In this document: positions 21,697 through 33,300 of the stretch, piece after piece | Numbering within the stretch: position 1 is the stretch's first letter | Layout: the number at the start of each line of letters is the position of its first letter | Origin: Ditylenchus dipsaci | Taxonomy: Eukaryota; Nematoda; Chromadorea; Rhabditida; Anguinidae | Direction: 5' to 3' | Assembly: GCA_004194705.1 (NCBI GenBank) | Contig: SADC01001005.1 | Location: forward strand, 62,001 to 126,000 | DNA: 64,000 nt | The notes under the pieces: generated by a model | Told to the model about the DNA's origin: nothing | What the model saw: the letters and a program-made list of their open reading frames with translations, nothing else | The model's database searches: none | Position numbers and translations under genes: made by a program

Positions 21697-22469
21697 ATGG
21701 TACGTGACAATTCCCTGCCGGAGACAATACCCTGCCGGACAATTCCCTGCCGGGGACAATTCACTGCCGGAGATAACTCCCTGCCGGAGACAAATCCCTG
21801 CCGGGAAAATATACTGGTAAAACCATATCCAATCGATTTCCCAACTAAACAAATTGCATCTTTATTGAGAACCAACTCGAACAACAATGACAAACAACTC
21901 CTTAAACGAAAACAAAGCAATACAATATAACATTTCCACGTACTATTGATCTCCAATGAAGTTGCGGGCCAGGCTTCAAAGATATTCCAGCAACTTTCTT
22001 TGATCAAAGAGCTCCACCAAGGCAAGAATCCTCTTGTCCGCTTCCAAATAGACCCTCCTATTGTTCGGCGCTGGCTGGCCTCGGATGCATTGTTCGTAGG
22101 TATCACTGAGCTTCTGAGCCTTCTTCATGTCTCGAAGGAATCGGCCAGTCGTCGGGTGATCAATGCCCAGAATCGTCTTGAAGAGGGGGTAGAGGGGCAT
22201 TGGCAATTTTGCCTACAGTCGACGCTCTCCATAAAAGACCCGAGAGACTGACTTCATTGTCCGTTATGGAGAGCGTCCGTTGCGGACGCTCTCGTATTAT
22301 AGTACAGTCGACGCTCGATTAAACATACGGTTAGGCTCAGTGCCATATTTGTTTAGTTGGAAAATTAATTGGATATGTTTTACTAGTATATTTTCCCGAC
22401 AGGGAATGGGCGCGGCAGGGATTAGTCTCCGGCAGGGAATTGGCCGCGGCAGGGAATTGTCAGTGATCG
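21697..22469 (-). mobile_element. MULE fragment with GACAATTCCCTGCCGG arrays
   Basis: The left terminus (21697-21812) has six direct repeats of (GA)CAATTCCCTGCCGG. The right terminus (22395-22465) has the inverse, GGCAGGGAATTG. The direct repeats flanking it are GTGTATTGA at 21689-21697 and GTGTATTGG at 22470-22478, matching at 8 of 9 positions. It carries the C-terminal part of a MULE transposase on the minus strand and a shared 3' end (AATAAA on the minus strand near 21862). A short insertion with CAGTCGACGCTC ends lies near 22213-22315. Confidence 0.7.
21955..22206 (-). pseudogene. MULE transposase C-terminal remnant
   Basis: The minus frame reads GIDHPTTGRFLRDMKKAQ, RVYLEADKRILALVELFDQR and LLEYL, then an in-frame TGA, then SLARNFIGDQ and a stop. 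It aligns block by block with the C terminus at 37882-38118 (GVEHPTVVRLLADLKRIQ, RIYREADARILGKVERYRQ, YLRGLAHNFVMDQ). In animal MULE transposases this block follows the catalytic domain. The internal stop and loss of everything upstream make it a pseudogene. Confidence 0.75.
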
Positions 22470-22510
22470 GTGTATTGGTAGGCTGATGCTTTAAAATGTC
22501 CAGTGCTGAA

Positions 22511-22748
22511 AGGGGGCATGCCCACGCTAATAAGAGGTGGTGCCCTGGAATTCAAATTTTTTTCCTAATCATTGAACTTCTTTCCGAATTTTCGAACTTG
22601 GTTTCTAACAAAATCATACCTAAAATTGAATTCTAGGCCTTCTTTTGTCAAAAACGAAGTTGAAAAATCCGCACACAAGTTTAATGATCAGGAATTTTTT
22701 TGAATTCCCTGGCAGCACCACTTATTAGCGTGGGCATGCCTCTTTAAA
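22511..22748. mobile_element. MITE with AAAGGGGGCATGCCCACGC termini
   Basis: The left end GCATGCCCACGCTAATAAG and right end CTTATTAGCGTGGGCATGC are exact inverses. The internal arms resemble those of 12281-12522 (a TCATTGAACTTCT...GGTTTCTAACAAAA stretch and its inverse). It carries no gene. The right end runs directly into the next element at 22742. Confidence 0.65.
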
Positions 22749-23925
22749 AGAGACTTTCTCAGAAAATGATAAAGCTACTAATAACGGGGTATAGACGTTT
22801 CTCGAAAATGAAACTTTTTTCATTTTCGAGAAACGTTTCTCGAATTTGAAACTCAAAAGAGTAAAATATCTCTAGGTGTATACCTTATTTAGACATATCA
22901 AGGGTATTTGGCTGAATGTGATGGCCAAAGTCCAGCATATTCCACATTGCGGGGGTTAGGGGTTAACACATGTATGTACGCTTATCCCTTGCAATGTGGA
23001 GTGTGCTGTTCTTTGGCCGCGAAGCGGCCAAATACCCTTGGTATGTCTAAATAAGTATCTTTACAGGTATACATATATACCCCTAGAGATATTTTACTCT
23101 TTTGAGTTTCAAATTCGAGAAACGTTTCTCGAAAATGAAAAAAGTTTCATTTTCGAGAAACGTCTATGCACCCTAATAACGATTGGGTAACGGTAATTCG
23201 CCCACAGTAAATTCGCCTACAGGTGAATTTTCTTAGAGGTAAATTCGCACACAATTTTTTTCTCAGGAACAAATAAACCATGCTATTCAACCCGAAATTG
23301 CGTGCTGAAAACGCTTTTTGAAGACCAAAATCCTATTTGACTAACCAGAGTCTCAATACTCAGGAAAGGTACCAACTCCAAAGTGGTGGACTCCAAAGTT
23401 TGGGGAATCATTGTGATTGAGCAGAAAAACAGTTCTATCTTATCCCATAATGGTGCCCTGAGTACGTTAGTGAAAATTAAAAGTTGGTTTTTTGTAGCTA
23501 AATTTTCATGCAGTACTCATGTCATCCAGCTGGACATCCACCTCGAGGATGAGGAACCCCATGCGTTTCGAACGTGTTAATCAGTTAAACCAGGTTTTGC
23601 TCTTCACAAATCGTTTTAGGCACCTCCTTTTAATAAAAATAGCATGATTTGCATGCCTATTCAGAACAACTCCCCAAACTTTAGGGTCGACCACTTTGGA
23701 GTGGGTACCTCCCCAGAGTATTGAGATTCTGGTTAACAAACGTTTTAAGTTTTTTAAAGTTTTCAGCACGCAATTTCGGTTCGGATAGCATGGTTATTTG
23801 TTCCTAAGAAATAAAAAAAATTGTGGACGAATTTACCTGTAGGCGAATTTACTGTGGCGAATTTACCGTTACCCAATCGTTATTTGTAGCTTTATCATTT
23901 TCTGAGAAAGTCTCTTTAAAGGGAA
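22742..23925. mobile_element. Nested foldback element, outer shell
   Basis: The outer arms AGACTTTCTCAGAAAATGAT (22751) and its inverse (23895) enclose two further shells. One is the hAT-type element at 22787-23173. The other is an array element whose arms contain GGGTAACGGTAATTCGCC at 23186 and GGCGAATTTACCGTTACCC at 23857. Confidence 0.55.
22787..23173. mobile_element. Palindromic MITE with 8-bp duplication TAATAACG
   Basis: The left arm TAGACGTTTCTCGAAAATGA is mirrored at 23145-23168. TAATAACG stands at 22779-22786 and 23174-23181. The duplication length suggests a hAT-type MITE. The interior includes a second inverted pair (CAAGGGTATTTGGC and GCCAAATACCCTTG). Confidence 0.7.
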
Positions 23926-24814
23926 GTCTTCAAGGGAAGTCTTTTTGATTACCTATTCCCTGCAGAGTACCCAACTAAAATTTATTTTAAAATAATTCTC
24001 ATTTGAATTGACCTGGTACCCGCCTCCCAAAATATTTCCATAGGCGGCGAGCATGCCCCTTTAAACTCATTTTTGCAGTCTTCTGTGAACATTTGGTGTC
24101 TTAGAAGCAGCTTGAGTTGCGCTTTCTTCTAGGGTACTGAACTGCAATATTTCTAATGAAAAAATCGAGAAACACCCGTTTTTTCGAGCAAATGGTGTTT
24201 ACAATGTGCAAATTTTTTGTGAAAAATCCTTGTGTGCGACCACTTTGGAGTGGGTACCTCCCCAGAGTATTGAGATTCTGGTTAACAAAACAGGATTTTG
24301 GTCGAAAATCCTTGTGAATTTTTCCATCTTCATGATGTCCGACCTTATTTTATTTCAGATTCTGATTCAGCATGAAAAATTAAACAAGTTGGCTGAACAA
24401 ATTTCGGCCTGAGGGTGCGGCGAAAAAGTTATAGGAAGGAGTACTCTTGATCATAAAATGCGTATAGAGTCTCTTTTTGTCACGGCCCATGTTGAAAAAC
24501 ACGGTAAGGCAGACAAAAAATGCAATCATACACCTTTTATCCTTTTGCCATAAAAGTGGCCCCCTACTATTCCCTTCCCCTCTCTATACAGCTCAGCATC
24601 CCTTTAAAATTACTTTTTCGTTCTTTTTATACCGAAATTACTACTTAAAAATGGTTTTTGGACTCACCCAAGCTGTAAAACCATTTTTAGAATGCCTGAA
24701 TCAGTACAGAAAATAGGTTTCGGAACCTAGAAACATGTAAAATCGATCAAAGTGGACGACCACGCGGTTTTTTGGTACATAGGACATCCAAATGATCCAC
24801 TTCAAAAAATGATA

Positions 24815-25067
24815 TACCGTATTTCCTGTAATAAGGCGGCATGCCGCCTTATTTTTCAAACCCCTCAAAATCCGAAAAATTCGAATTCAATCTCAAGATT
24901 TTTGGGTGCTCAACCAAAATCTAAAAATTAGAATCGGTAGAGCTCGTGGGAGCTAAGAAAACGCATCAAACAGATAACCAAATATTTACTCTGCTTCGAG
25001 ATATAGACCCTCGAAGTTGGGGTGCCGCCTTATTAGAGGGTGCCGCCTTATTACAGGAAATACGGTA
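24815..25067. mobile_element. Pogo-like MITE, TACCGTATTTCC termini
   Basis: The left end TACCGTATTTCCTGTAATAA is mirrored by TTATTACAGGAAATACGGTA, with adjacent TA dinucleotides. The inner arms AAGGCGGCATGCCGCCTT are palindromic. Elements with TACCGTAT ends and TA duplications are usually derived from pogo/Tigger transposons. Related ends bound 62485-63548. Confidence 0.7.
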
Positions 25068-25145
25068 ATATAACTTGTATACAACTTGGGTACTGCCGCT
25101 GTAAGATATGCAGATAGCAGAGAAATAGGAAACAGGCCTGGGGCG

Positions 25146-25195
25146 ACCCGATAGCTCAAATGGTCAGAGCGCCGACTTGCAACTTGCAAGGAGGA
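25146..25195 (+). tRNA. 5' half of a tRNA-like sequence
   Basis: GACCCGATAGCTCAAATGG followed by TCAGAGC has the D arm and A box of a tRNA (TAGCTCAAATGGTCAGAGC). The 3' half, including a B box, is missing, so it is a broken copy. Possible anticodon GCA is not reliable. Confidence 0.3.
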
Positions 25196-25575
25196 TATCG
25201 ATGTGAAATGAACAATGCTGGCACTAAAGTAGCTATGACATTTCCAATTCTGTACGGATTTTTCAACTTGGTTCCTAATAAAACTACACCTAAATCATGC
25301 CGAGCAATATGTTCGCAGATGCTAACACCGATTTATGCTGAAAATTTTGAGTTATGGACTTTTATAGTGAAGTAGTTTTTTCAACCACCAAAAATGACAT
25401 CTTTTCTTAAATGGACAGGAGTGGTCTGTTTTGTATATGCTCATCTGCGTGTTTGGGCTCAATCTAGTCGGCTTGAGCAGCTCTACAAGATGGCTGTAGA
25501 AATTCACCAAAAAATGTAAAAATTTTGTACGTTTGGTCCATATAAAGAAAAATCACTAATTTTTATTCATGTTTT

Positions 25576-26174
25576 TTTCGGTACGTGACAATTTCCTGCC
25601 TCGCCAATTCCCTGCCAGACAATTCCCTGCCGGACAGTTTCCTGCCGCGCCGATTCCCTGTCGCGCCAATTCTCTGCCGGAAAATATTGGGACCCGCTTT
25701 TTGAAAAAAATATTTTTGGAAATCAGGTTTTGGAACCCGAAAAAGTGAAAAAAAATTGCTCCAAGTGTAAGACCACTTGGAGCAAATTTCTGTGGACGAA
25801 TTCAATGTGGAAGTACCAGGTGGTTCTCCTATACAACCTGAGGATAGATAGTTTATGAGCGTGATTCAACAAAAATGTCTCTTTTTGAGAAAAAAAAACA
25901 CGGCCACGGACAATTCCCTGCCGCGCCGATTCTCTGCCGGGCCAATTCCCTGCCGGACAGTTCCCTGCCGCGAAAATATACTGGTAAAACCATATCCAAT
26001 CGATTTCACAACTAAACAAATTGCATCTTTATTGAGAACCAACTCGAACAACAATGGCAAACAACTCCTTAAACGAGAAGAAAGCAATACAACACAACAT
26101 TTCCACGTACAAATATGTTAGGGAATTGGCCCCGGCAGGGAATTGGCGCGGCAGGAAATTGTCACGTACCGCGA
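25576..26174. mobile_element. Non-autonomous relative of the 21697 MULE
   Basis: The left terminus starts CGGTACGTGACAATTTCCTG and has arrays of CAATTCCCTGCCG. The right terminus (26116-26174) ends with the exact inverse CAGGAAATTGTCACGTACCG. The middle shares AACAAATTGCATCTTTATTG and ACAAACAACTCCTTAAACGA with 21697-22469, which is the 3' end of the transposase gene. I could not read a target duplication; other repeats are inserted between 25690 and 25900. Confidence 0.65.
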
Positions 26175-26795
26175 AAAATAGATTGCATTTTTGGAATCTA
26201 AACGAAAAACTGCACCTGATAGCATCAAAAGGGTGCACAATATCGAATGCAGTTCGGGTATCTGGGCCTCTGAAGTTGGGAAGTCAGGCGAATTTTGACT
26301 AGAATCCACAGGGGGGACCAAGGCAAATTTTTAAAGTTTTTTTACAATCACAACTTGAAAATCTGACACCGGATTCGTGTTCAGCATGGCCAGTTTTCAT
26401 GTGAACCTGCTCTTAAAATTCAAAACTCAGTGTCAAATTTTAAAATCCTCTCAAGACAAAATGGTGCTCTTTGCGCTAAATCAAATGGGTTCCGTCTTAA
26501 GAGGAATTTAAAATTTGACATTGATTTTTAAATTTTTAGAGCATTTTCACATGCAAACTGACCTTGCTGAACACGAATCCGGTGTCAGATTTTTAATTTG
26601 TGATAGTGAATTTTTTTTTGAAAAAATTTGCCTTGGTCCCTCCTGTGGATTCTGGTCAAAATTCGCCTGACTTCCCAACTTCAGAGGCCAGTTACCCCGA
26701 GCTGCATTCGATATTGCGTACCCTTTTGATGCTATCAGGTGCAGTTTTTCGTGTAGATTACAAAAATGCAATCTATTTTTTTGTGCCTCCAAAAC
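26170..26795. repeat. Foldback palindrome
   Basis: The left arm GATTGCATTTTTGGAATCTA, AACTGCACCTGATAGCATC and AACTTCAGAGGCC-type stretches are mirrored between 26630 and 26790, with arms of about 165 bases. It has no coding capacity; open frames in it are chance. Confidence 0.6.
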
Positions 26796-26829
26796 CTACA
26801 GTAATTACAGTTTTGGAGTGATTTCGTAT

Positions 26830-27000
26830 CCCGTGTGGTATCCAGGTGTATGGAGGTGTTAGTACCAAGAAAGTGGTATCGGTACTCAGGTGGAAGTGCT
26901 TAGGGAGTGGTACTTGGGTGGTGGTAGAATGTAGTTTCAAAGTAGTGGTATCTTAATGGTAGTACTCAGTTGGCAGTACCCAAGTTGTATATTAAACCAT
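26830..27000. repeat. GGTGGTAC-type simple repeat
   Basis: Degenerate repeats of GTGGTA(C/T)C and AGGTGGTAC continue for about 170 bases and resemble the longer array at 32840-33215. Confidence 0.5.
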
Positions 27001-27199
27001 TAAAACCAAGTGGTCGTCCACTTGGATCAAATTTTTTTTTACGTTTTTGAGTTCCAAAACTGTTTTCTGGACTAGCTCGGACATGCTGAAGATGAATTGA
27101 TAATAGTAAAATGACGTTTTCTTGGGTATTTTCTGAGTATTGGGCAATAATTGATTTTGGTGAAATCAAATATTGCGCAAAACTAAAAAAATACTCGAG

Positions 27200-28000
27200 A
27201 AAAAAAAATAAAAAAAATACCTTTTCTGTGGCTGGTTCGATTTATATTTTTTGACTTTCTTCTACAAGCCACACGTTTCATATACCAAAATGTAGTCAAG
27301 ATTCTAAGCTATCTTTTGAGCTATCGAACAGGAAAAAGTTAGTACAAAGTTAAAACTGGGATTCAAAAAACATACAACCATCTCCATGCCATTCTATCTT
27401 GGACTATCCCAGAACTTTTTGGTATTATTTTGGAAGTGGCGTTTTTTGGAATATTAATTTACATGATCATTTAAACTCTTACACTTAAAACGTAGCTCTG
27501 CTTCCTGTCGTTGTTTTCAGCATATGGTTGTAAATGAGCATGTGGATTAAAATTGCAAAAAAACGTCAGTGCCAGAATAATCCCGAAATCCTGCCCCTAA
27601 ATGGTACTCTTTTGTTCCTTGGTCAAAAGACCTTGGCTACCGTGTTTTTCTTAAGTGATTCTGGTGTGTAAAAATTCTCTCTGGTTCTCCATGAAATTCC
27701 GATTCTAGAAAGTCACTAAACGCGTCGAGAAAAAAACAAAATGGGTGAAGGTTCAGTACGCATCATTTGGACCGGTTTCCCTTTATTTTGATGGTCACTT
27801 GCTTGGAATCGTAAAATTAGGGCAGTTGCTGACGGTTAATAAGTGCTGGAAACGATTGCAATCGATTCCTTAATAGTTTTTAACCCTATAAGTACGTAGA
27901 CTCATTGAAATATAGAGTAAAAAATGGGTTATGCACCCACTGGTAATCAAACTTGAGTGTACAAAATATTCGCATTATGATTTGCACCTCCGCCCCCCCC
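27200..28000. other. Intergenic, nothing recognised
   Basis: AT-rich sequence without a supported gene. The sequence CGATTTATATTTTTTGAC near 27238 has a relative near 30845, suggesting further dispersed repeats that I cannot delimit. Confidence 0.4.
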
Positions 28001-28010
28001 TTCAAAATTA

Positions 28011-28441
28011 AGGCGCACACACAATGAGGAGGCTGTTTGCGGGTGCTAAATCCGATTTGTAACATGGAAATAGTCATAACTTTTTTTTAATTTTTCAAAA
28101 ACTATTTTTTGGTACCATCTTGTAGCTAAGATTCAGGGCTGCAAGATGAGCCCTTGATACAGTGGATGTTATTAAAAAATTAAGTTAAAAAAAAAAGACC
28201 CTGCCCAAGCATCCGCACTTAAATTTGAGTCAGGATTCTTGGGCGGGTTCTTAAAATTTTATTTCCATTTTTGTAACAGAATCCATTTTATTATAAGCTC
28301 ATCTTGTAGCCCTGAATCTTAGCTACAAGACGGCAGCAAAAAAATAATTTTTGAAAAATTTTAAAAAAAGTTATGACCATTTCCATGTTACAAATCTGAT
28401 TTAGCATCCGCAAACAGCCTCCTCATTGTGTGTGCGCCTTT
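28011..28441. mobile_element. Foldback MITE, sister of 9489-9930
   Basis: GCGCACACACAATGAGGAGG at the left is mirrored by CCTCCTCATTGTGTGTGCGC at the right, with the AGCATCCGCAAACAG motif and the CATCTTGTAGCC interior mirrored as well. The arms are about 180 bases. Confidence 0.75.
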
Positions 28442-28516
28442 ACAGATTATGTCTCTTAAATTTTTAATTTTTTTGCATCAGCATGTAGCCTTGCATTTCT
28501 AGTTTCTAATGAGTCA

Positions 28517-28717
28517 TTAAAGGACCATAGCCGTCCCCGACAACGAGAATTTCAAGTGTTTGAATTCGCGCGGGACAGTTCTCTTTCGTCTTTCATTGTA
28601 CTCTTTGGAGTCATTCGAAGCAAGTCAAAAGAGTACAGTGCGATACGAAAGAGAACTGTCCCGCGCGAATTCAAACATTTGAAATTCTCGTTGTCGGCGA
28701 CGGCTATGGTCCTTTAA
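28517..28717. mobile_element. MITE with TTAAAGGACCATAGCCGTC termini
   Basis: Ends TTAAAGGACCATAGCCGTC and GACGGCTATGGTCCTTTAA are exact inverses. Arms GAATTCGCGCGGGACAGTTC and its inverse enclose a CTCTTTGGAGTCATTCGAAG core. The layout is the same as 60138-60337. It abuts the next MITE, sharing TTTAA. Confidence 0.8.
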
Positions 28718-28965
28718 AGGGGATGATCGTTCCCGATGGGGAGAACAGCGATGGGGAAAAGGCGCGAAACAGCAGTTCTTTTCTTTCTCGATAAATTTTT
28801 ACATTTGTTCTCATCTAGTTTTTTTAAGTTTTCTGTCTAGTTTTTAAAAGCAGTATAAGGTCATCTATATTAGATTTGACGCAGAACGAGTGAAAAATGG
28901 GACGATTCGAAAAATTCGGAAAAAAACTGCTGGTTCGCGCCTTAACGCACGGGCATGCCCCTTTA
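28712..28965. mobile_element. MITE with AAAGGGG(C/A)ATG termini
   Basis: A close relative of 2097-2337: the interior AGTTTTCTGTCTAGTTTTTA and GACGCAGAACGAGTGAAAAA match that copy with few changes, and the right end CGGGCATGCCCCTTTAA is the same. The left end has diverged (AAGGGGATGATCG). Confidence 0.75.
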
Positions 28966-29210
28966 ACTGACTAACTACAGTATTGAGAAGTGGGAGAACA
29001 ATTCATTTTGAAAAAATAGGTGCATTTTTTAAAAATATAATTTTTCTCCTAATTTTCATATTGGATTGAGCCAGTTGATAGCACATTAGAAACTGCAAAT
29101 TCCGGGCTACATGCTCGTGCAAAAAAATTGAAAAGTAATCACCGAGAACAAGAAGTTTTAAAATATGACGTGAGATTTACACATTTTGACGGGTGTTTTC
29201 AATTTTAAGC

Positions 29211-30195
29211 AATTTTCAATGGCTAAAATTCATTTGCGCCTCAACATGCTCATTTACGCCCTCAAATTAATTATTTACGCCCTCAAATTTGAAAATTGAT
29301 CAAAATGCTCATTTACGCCCTCAAATTGCTCATTTACGCCCTCAAATTTATTATTTACGCCCTCAAATCGATCAAATTGGGTGGGAATTCCCTATTTTAG
29401 ATGGCAATATTTTCAGAACTCGAATGTCTGACTGTGTTTAGACTTTCCAAACCGGTATCTTCAGTTCCCCTGAGCCATTCTGTAGGAGAACACATGAGGA
29501 GCTCACTTGAGCGACCCTGGGAACCGGAAAAATTTGCACTATATCGAGGTTCGCACTAAATCGGGGTTCCACTTTCGAGACTTTCAAAGACTTTTGACCA
29601 AGTCCATCGAACTCGAGGTCGCACTAAATCGGGGTTCGCACTAAATCGGGGTTTGACTGTACCAGAGAGAGAGAGGTAAGTTTTCTCAGGCGGAGGTGCA
29701 CTGGTGATGGTACCTAGGTGAAGTACCTATGTGGGTACCAAGTGGTCGTCCACTTGGATCAAAATTTTTTTTAACGTTTTTCATGTTCCGAAACCTGTTT
29801 TCTGGATTGATTCGGGCATGCTGAAGATGGGGTTTGACGGTGGTAAAATGCCGTGTTCTCAAGTATTTTTTGAGTGTTGTGAAATAATTGATTTTGGTGA
29901 AATCAATTATTCACCAAAACTCAAAATATACTCGAGAACACGGGATTTTACCACTGTCAAACCATCTTCAGCATGCCCGAATTAGTCCAGAAAACAGGTT
30001 TTGGAACATGAAAAATGTAAAAATTTTTATGATATAAGTGGACGATCGGCTGGTTTCGCTGGTTGAGACTAAAAAATTTGAATTCCCGCAAAATTTTGGC
30101 TAAAACAAGCATTTTGGTCGATTTTCAAATTTGAGGGCGTAAATGAGCATTTTGAGGGCGCAAACCACTTATAGCCATTTTCAATCTTATAAGGC
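29211..30195. mobile_element. Element with CATTTACGCCCTCAAAT arrays in its termini
   Basis: The left terminus (29228-29368) holds about six repeats of CTCATTTACGCCCTCAAATT. The right terminus (30118-30160) has two inverted units, ATTTGAGGGCGTAAATGAG. Outer arms CAATGGCTAAAATTCATTTG and its relative near 30165 are mirrored. The palindromic MITE at 29737-30055 lies inside. No transposase was found. Confidence 0.6.
29737..30055. mobile_element. Palindromic MITE of the CCAAGTGGTCGTCCACTTGG family
   Basis: The left half ACCAAGTGGTCGTCCACTTG through GATGGGGTTTGACGGTGGTA is mirrored by TACCACTGTCAAACCATCTT and following sequence. It is the same design as 7786-8116, with moderate divergence. Confidence 0.75.
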
Positions 30196-30337
30196 AAACA
30201 AAAATTTGCGCCAAAAAAAGGATTGTCCTAAATTATCCCGCAGTCTTTCAGGTATTTAGGTAAACGACATTTTACTTTGACTGTTCTATTTTTAGAATGT
30301 GTTACCGCCGAAAATAAGAAAGTTTTTTAGTAGAAAT

Positions 30338-33300
30338 ATGACTACAGCTGACAAAGAAGCGAAAGAGGCTAAGAAGAATGGTGTCAAGGACGGAAGCAAT
30401 ATGCTTGTTCCAAGGTCTGTTGTACTAACTATCCTTTTATAGTCTTAAGAAAAACGATTTTAGGGTATACCAAACCTCGGCAATACTTGTTTTTTCAACA
30501 GGTGATCATTATTCATACTTAATTTAATTTAATGTACTGGATTTTTAATTGCTATACCCAAATGATGTTTAGGGTGTTGCTTTTTTGTATTTATTAAACG
30601 GGGGAGGGGGTTGGTAAACTTTGAATGCTCATCGTATAACTCACAGGTTCGACTACCACTGGCTGCAAACCTTATTTTTTTATCTCTTTTTGTTTATAAG
30701 TTTGGTGTCAAAATGATCCTTACATTCTTGGCTATTCAACGAAACCATCAGCGTAAGGTTTCACTCCTACTTGAGTTTATTTAGAGGCTAAAATAAGCTT
30801 AATTTACGAAAGTCGATGGTTTTTGGGGATTTTCTTTGACTGGTTTGATTGATATTTTCCGACTTTTTCTACAAGTCACTCGTTTCATATGCAAAAATGT
30901 GGCCGAGATTCTAGACTTTCATTTCATCTATCACAAAAATAAAAAACAAACTCGAGTCATGATTAAAATTCGAAGAACGTTCAATAATGTTTAATTCTAT
31001 GCCATCCTACATAGGTCTGTCATTTGCTTGAAATCCAGAAGTTAGGGCATTTGCTCATAGTGAAGCAGTGCTAAAAATGGTTGCGATCAATTGATCGATG
31101 GTTTTTGGACCTAGGATCAGTGAGCTTACTAAAAAATAGGGTAAAATAAGTAGGGTGTGCACTCAGGCCTTCGACCTAGGCGATGCGTATATAAAGTTTC
31201 CTTCCCTTTTAAAATATTTCGGAATCGATTTTGTAGGTAAAAGCAATATTTGAGACCTTGTTTCGGGAATATGTCCACATCCAGATGCCGTCATCGCATC
31301 CAGGTCTTTATTTTGTTTATTTTTAGTGTAATGCAGTGCCTTATGAACACACAACCTCTTTTGCTGTACTTCAAACGAATCAAGTCAACGAGTTTTATAA
31401 CCAACCCCGTCGAATATTCGACCAAGGTTCACGAAGTGGAAGTCAAGTTGGCACAATATATCTCTCAAAGCTTTATCTTAATTGGTTTTTTAGAGTTCCT
31501 GCAGCCGAAATTCCACTCCCTGATGTGATGATGCCGCTGGTCAAAACCTTCCACAATTTTGCAGGAGAATATCGAACATCGGACTATGGAACGAACCCGC
31601 GAGGTCTTTTTGATCAGATTGCTCGAAAGTAAGTTCATTTTTTAAATTTCTGTTAACGTATTTATCCTGATAGAACGAAATGTCGTCCTATTTTTTAACC
31701 TCTAAAATTTTTTGATTTTACGCAAAAATAAAACAATAAAAAGTGGCTTACCTTCCTTGTTTTAGCCTCTGCCCCTGTCGTTCTATTAGAGATTGTTTTT
31801 CAAATAGAGACTGTCGTTTTTTTAAATAAATAAATTAACTGTACCAATTTAGAGCTACCAGATTCCGAGGATGGCAGCAACAAGATGCCCATGAGCTCTT
31901 AAGGTACCTAATATGCTGTTTTACGTAAGGGAAGGGTACATCTCTTGTCCGTATCTGGTCCCGCATGGTAATCATTTTGTTTCAAATTCAAACAGATTTT
32001 TTAGGGTGCTGGTTCTAATCCTTCTGGGCGCACATATTATTTTTTAACATTTTTTCCAAGTTTGGTATCGAAATCATCCTGAGGCTCTTAGGAGCACAAC
32101 AAAAAGAGATGCACGGCTGCTGGAGCTAAGTTAGAGCCCAAACCTAGGTAAAAATCATTTATTTTAAAGGTGATATGCATTAAGGGGTGCACTACGTTTC
32201 ACCGTCACCATTTTCACCGTTCACTATTTTCACCGTCACTATTTTCACCGTCAGCATTTTAGGACCGCTTTTTAGGTCTAAATTTTCCAAAATTTTTAAA
32301 AGTTGTGGTACCAAATTGTAGCCCTGAATGTCAGCTACATTTTGGTACTACAATTTCTAAAAATTTTAGTTCTAAACTATAAAAGACGCTCAGCCTGCGT
32401 TCTACCGTGATGAAAAAGTGTGAGATTGAACGCCTTCTAAAGTTTAGTTCTAAACTTTTTTTATTTTTTCAGAATTTGTAGTACCAAATGTAGCTGACAT
32501 TCAGGGCTACAATTTGGTACCAAGACTGTTGAAATTTTAGAAAAATTTAGATCTAAAAAGCGGTCCTAAAGTGCTGACGGTGAATTTAGTGGACGGTGAA
32601 AATAGGTGACGGTGAAAATAGTGAACGGCGAAAATAGGGACGGTGAAACGTAGTGCACCTGCATTAAGTAGTAAAATTAAGGCTGTTAATGACAACAAAT
32701 CAATCCTTGGAATGATTCCATTGAATAAACAATAGTAATATAATGGTAATGAAGGACTCTTGCTCGAGAAATGTAAAAAAGAAACGAAAAAAACAGCGTC
32801 AATAACTCAGTCAAAATATTGTATAAGGATATAATACTATACCACAATCTGGATACCACTACCTGGGTACCACTATTTGGGTACCACCGCCCGGGTACTT
32901 CCAACTGGATATAACCACCTGGGTACCACCAAATGGCATCACTATCTGGATACCACCACCTGGGTACCACCATCTGGGTACCACCAGCCAAGTATCACCA
33001 ACTGGATACCACCACGTGGTACCGCGATTCGGGTACCACCAACTGGATACCACTAACTGGATATCACCACCCGGATACCACCATCTGGGTACCACTACCT
33101 CGGTACCACTATATGGGTACCACCACCTGGGCACCACCATCTAGATACCACTACCTTGGTACACCCACCTGGATATCACTGCCTGGGTAGCTCCAACTGG
33201 GTACTGGGTGCCCGGTGGTTTTCTCAGCCATCCTAAGTGGCGTAAACTCCTTATTGACTTTAAAGGTCTAATTTTACCTAAAAAAGGTACTAAGTGGATT

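Noticed and set aside
29260..30165. Regularly repeated CATTTACGCCCTCAAAT units as a CRISPR array
   Set aside because: Spacers are not unique or of constant length, the units are mirrored at the other end, and the genome is eukaryotic.
32686..33190. Open frames on both strands across the TACCACC repeat ([14 protein letters not shown] proteins)
   Set aside because: They are translations of the 14-15 bp minisatellite; the unit contains few stop triplets in either strand.
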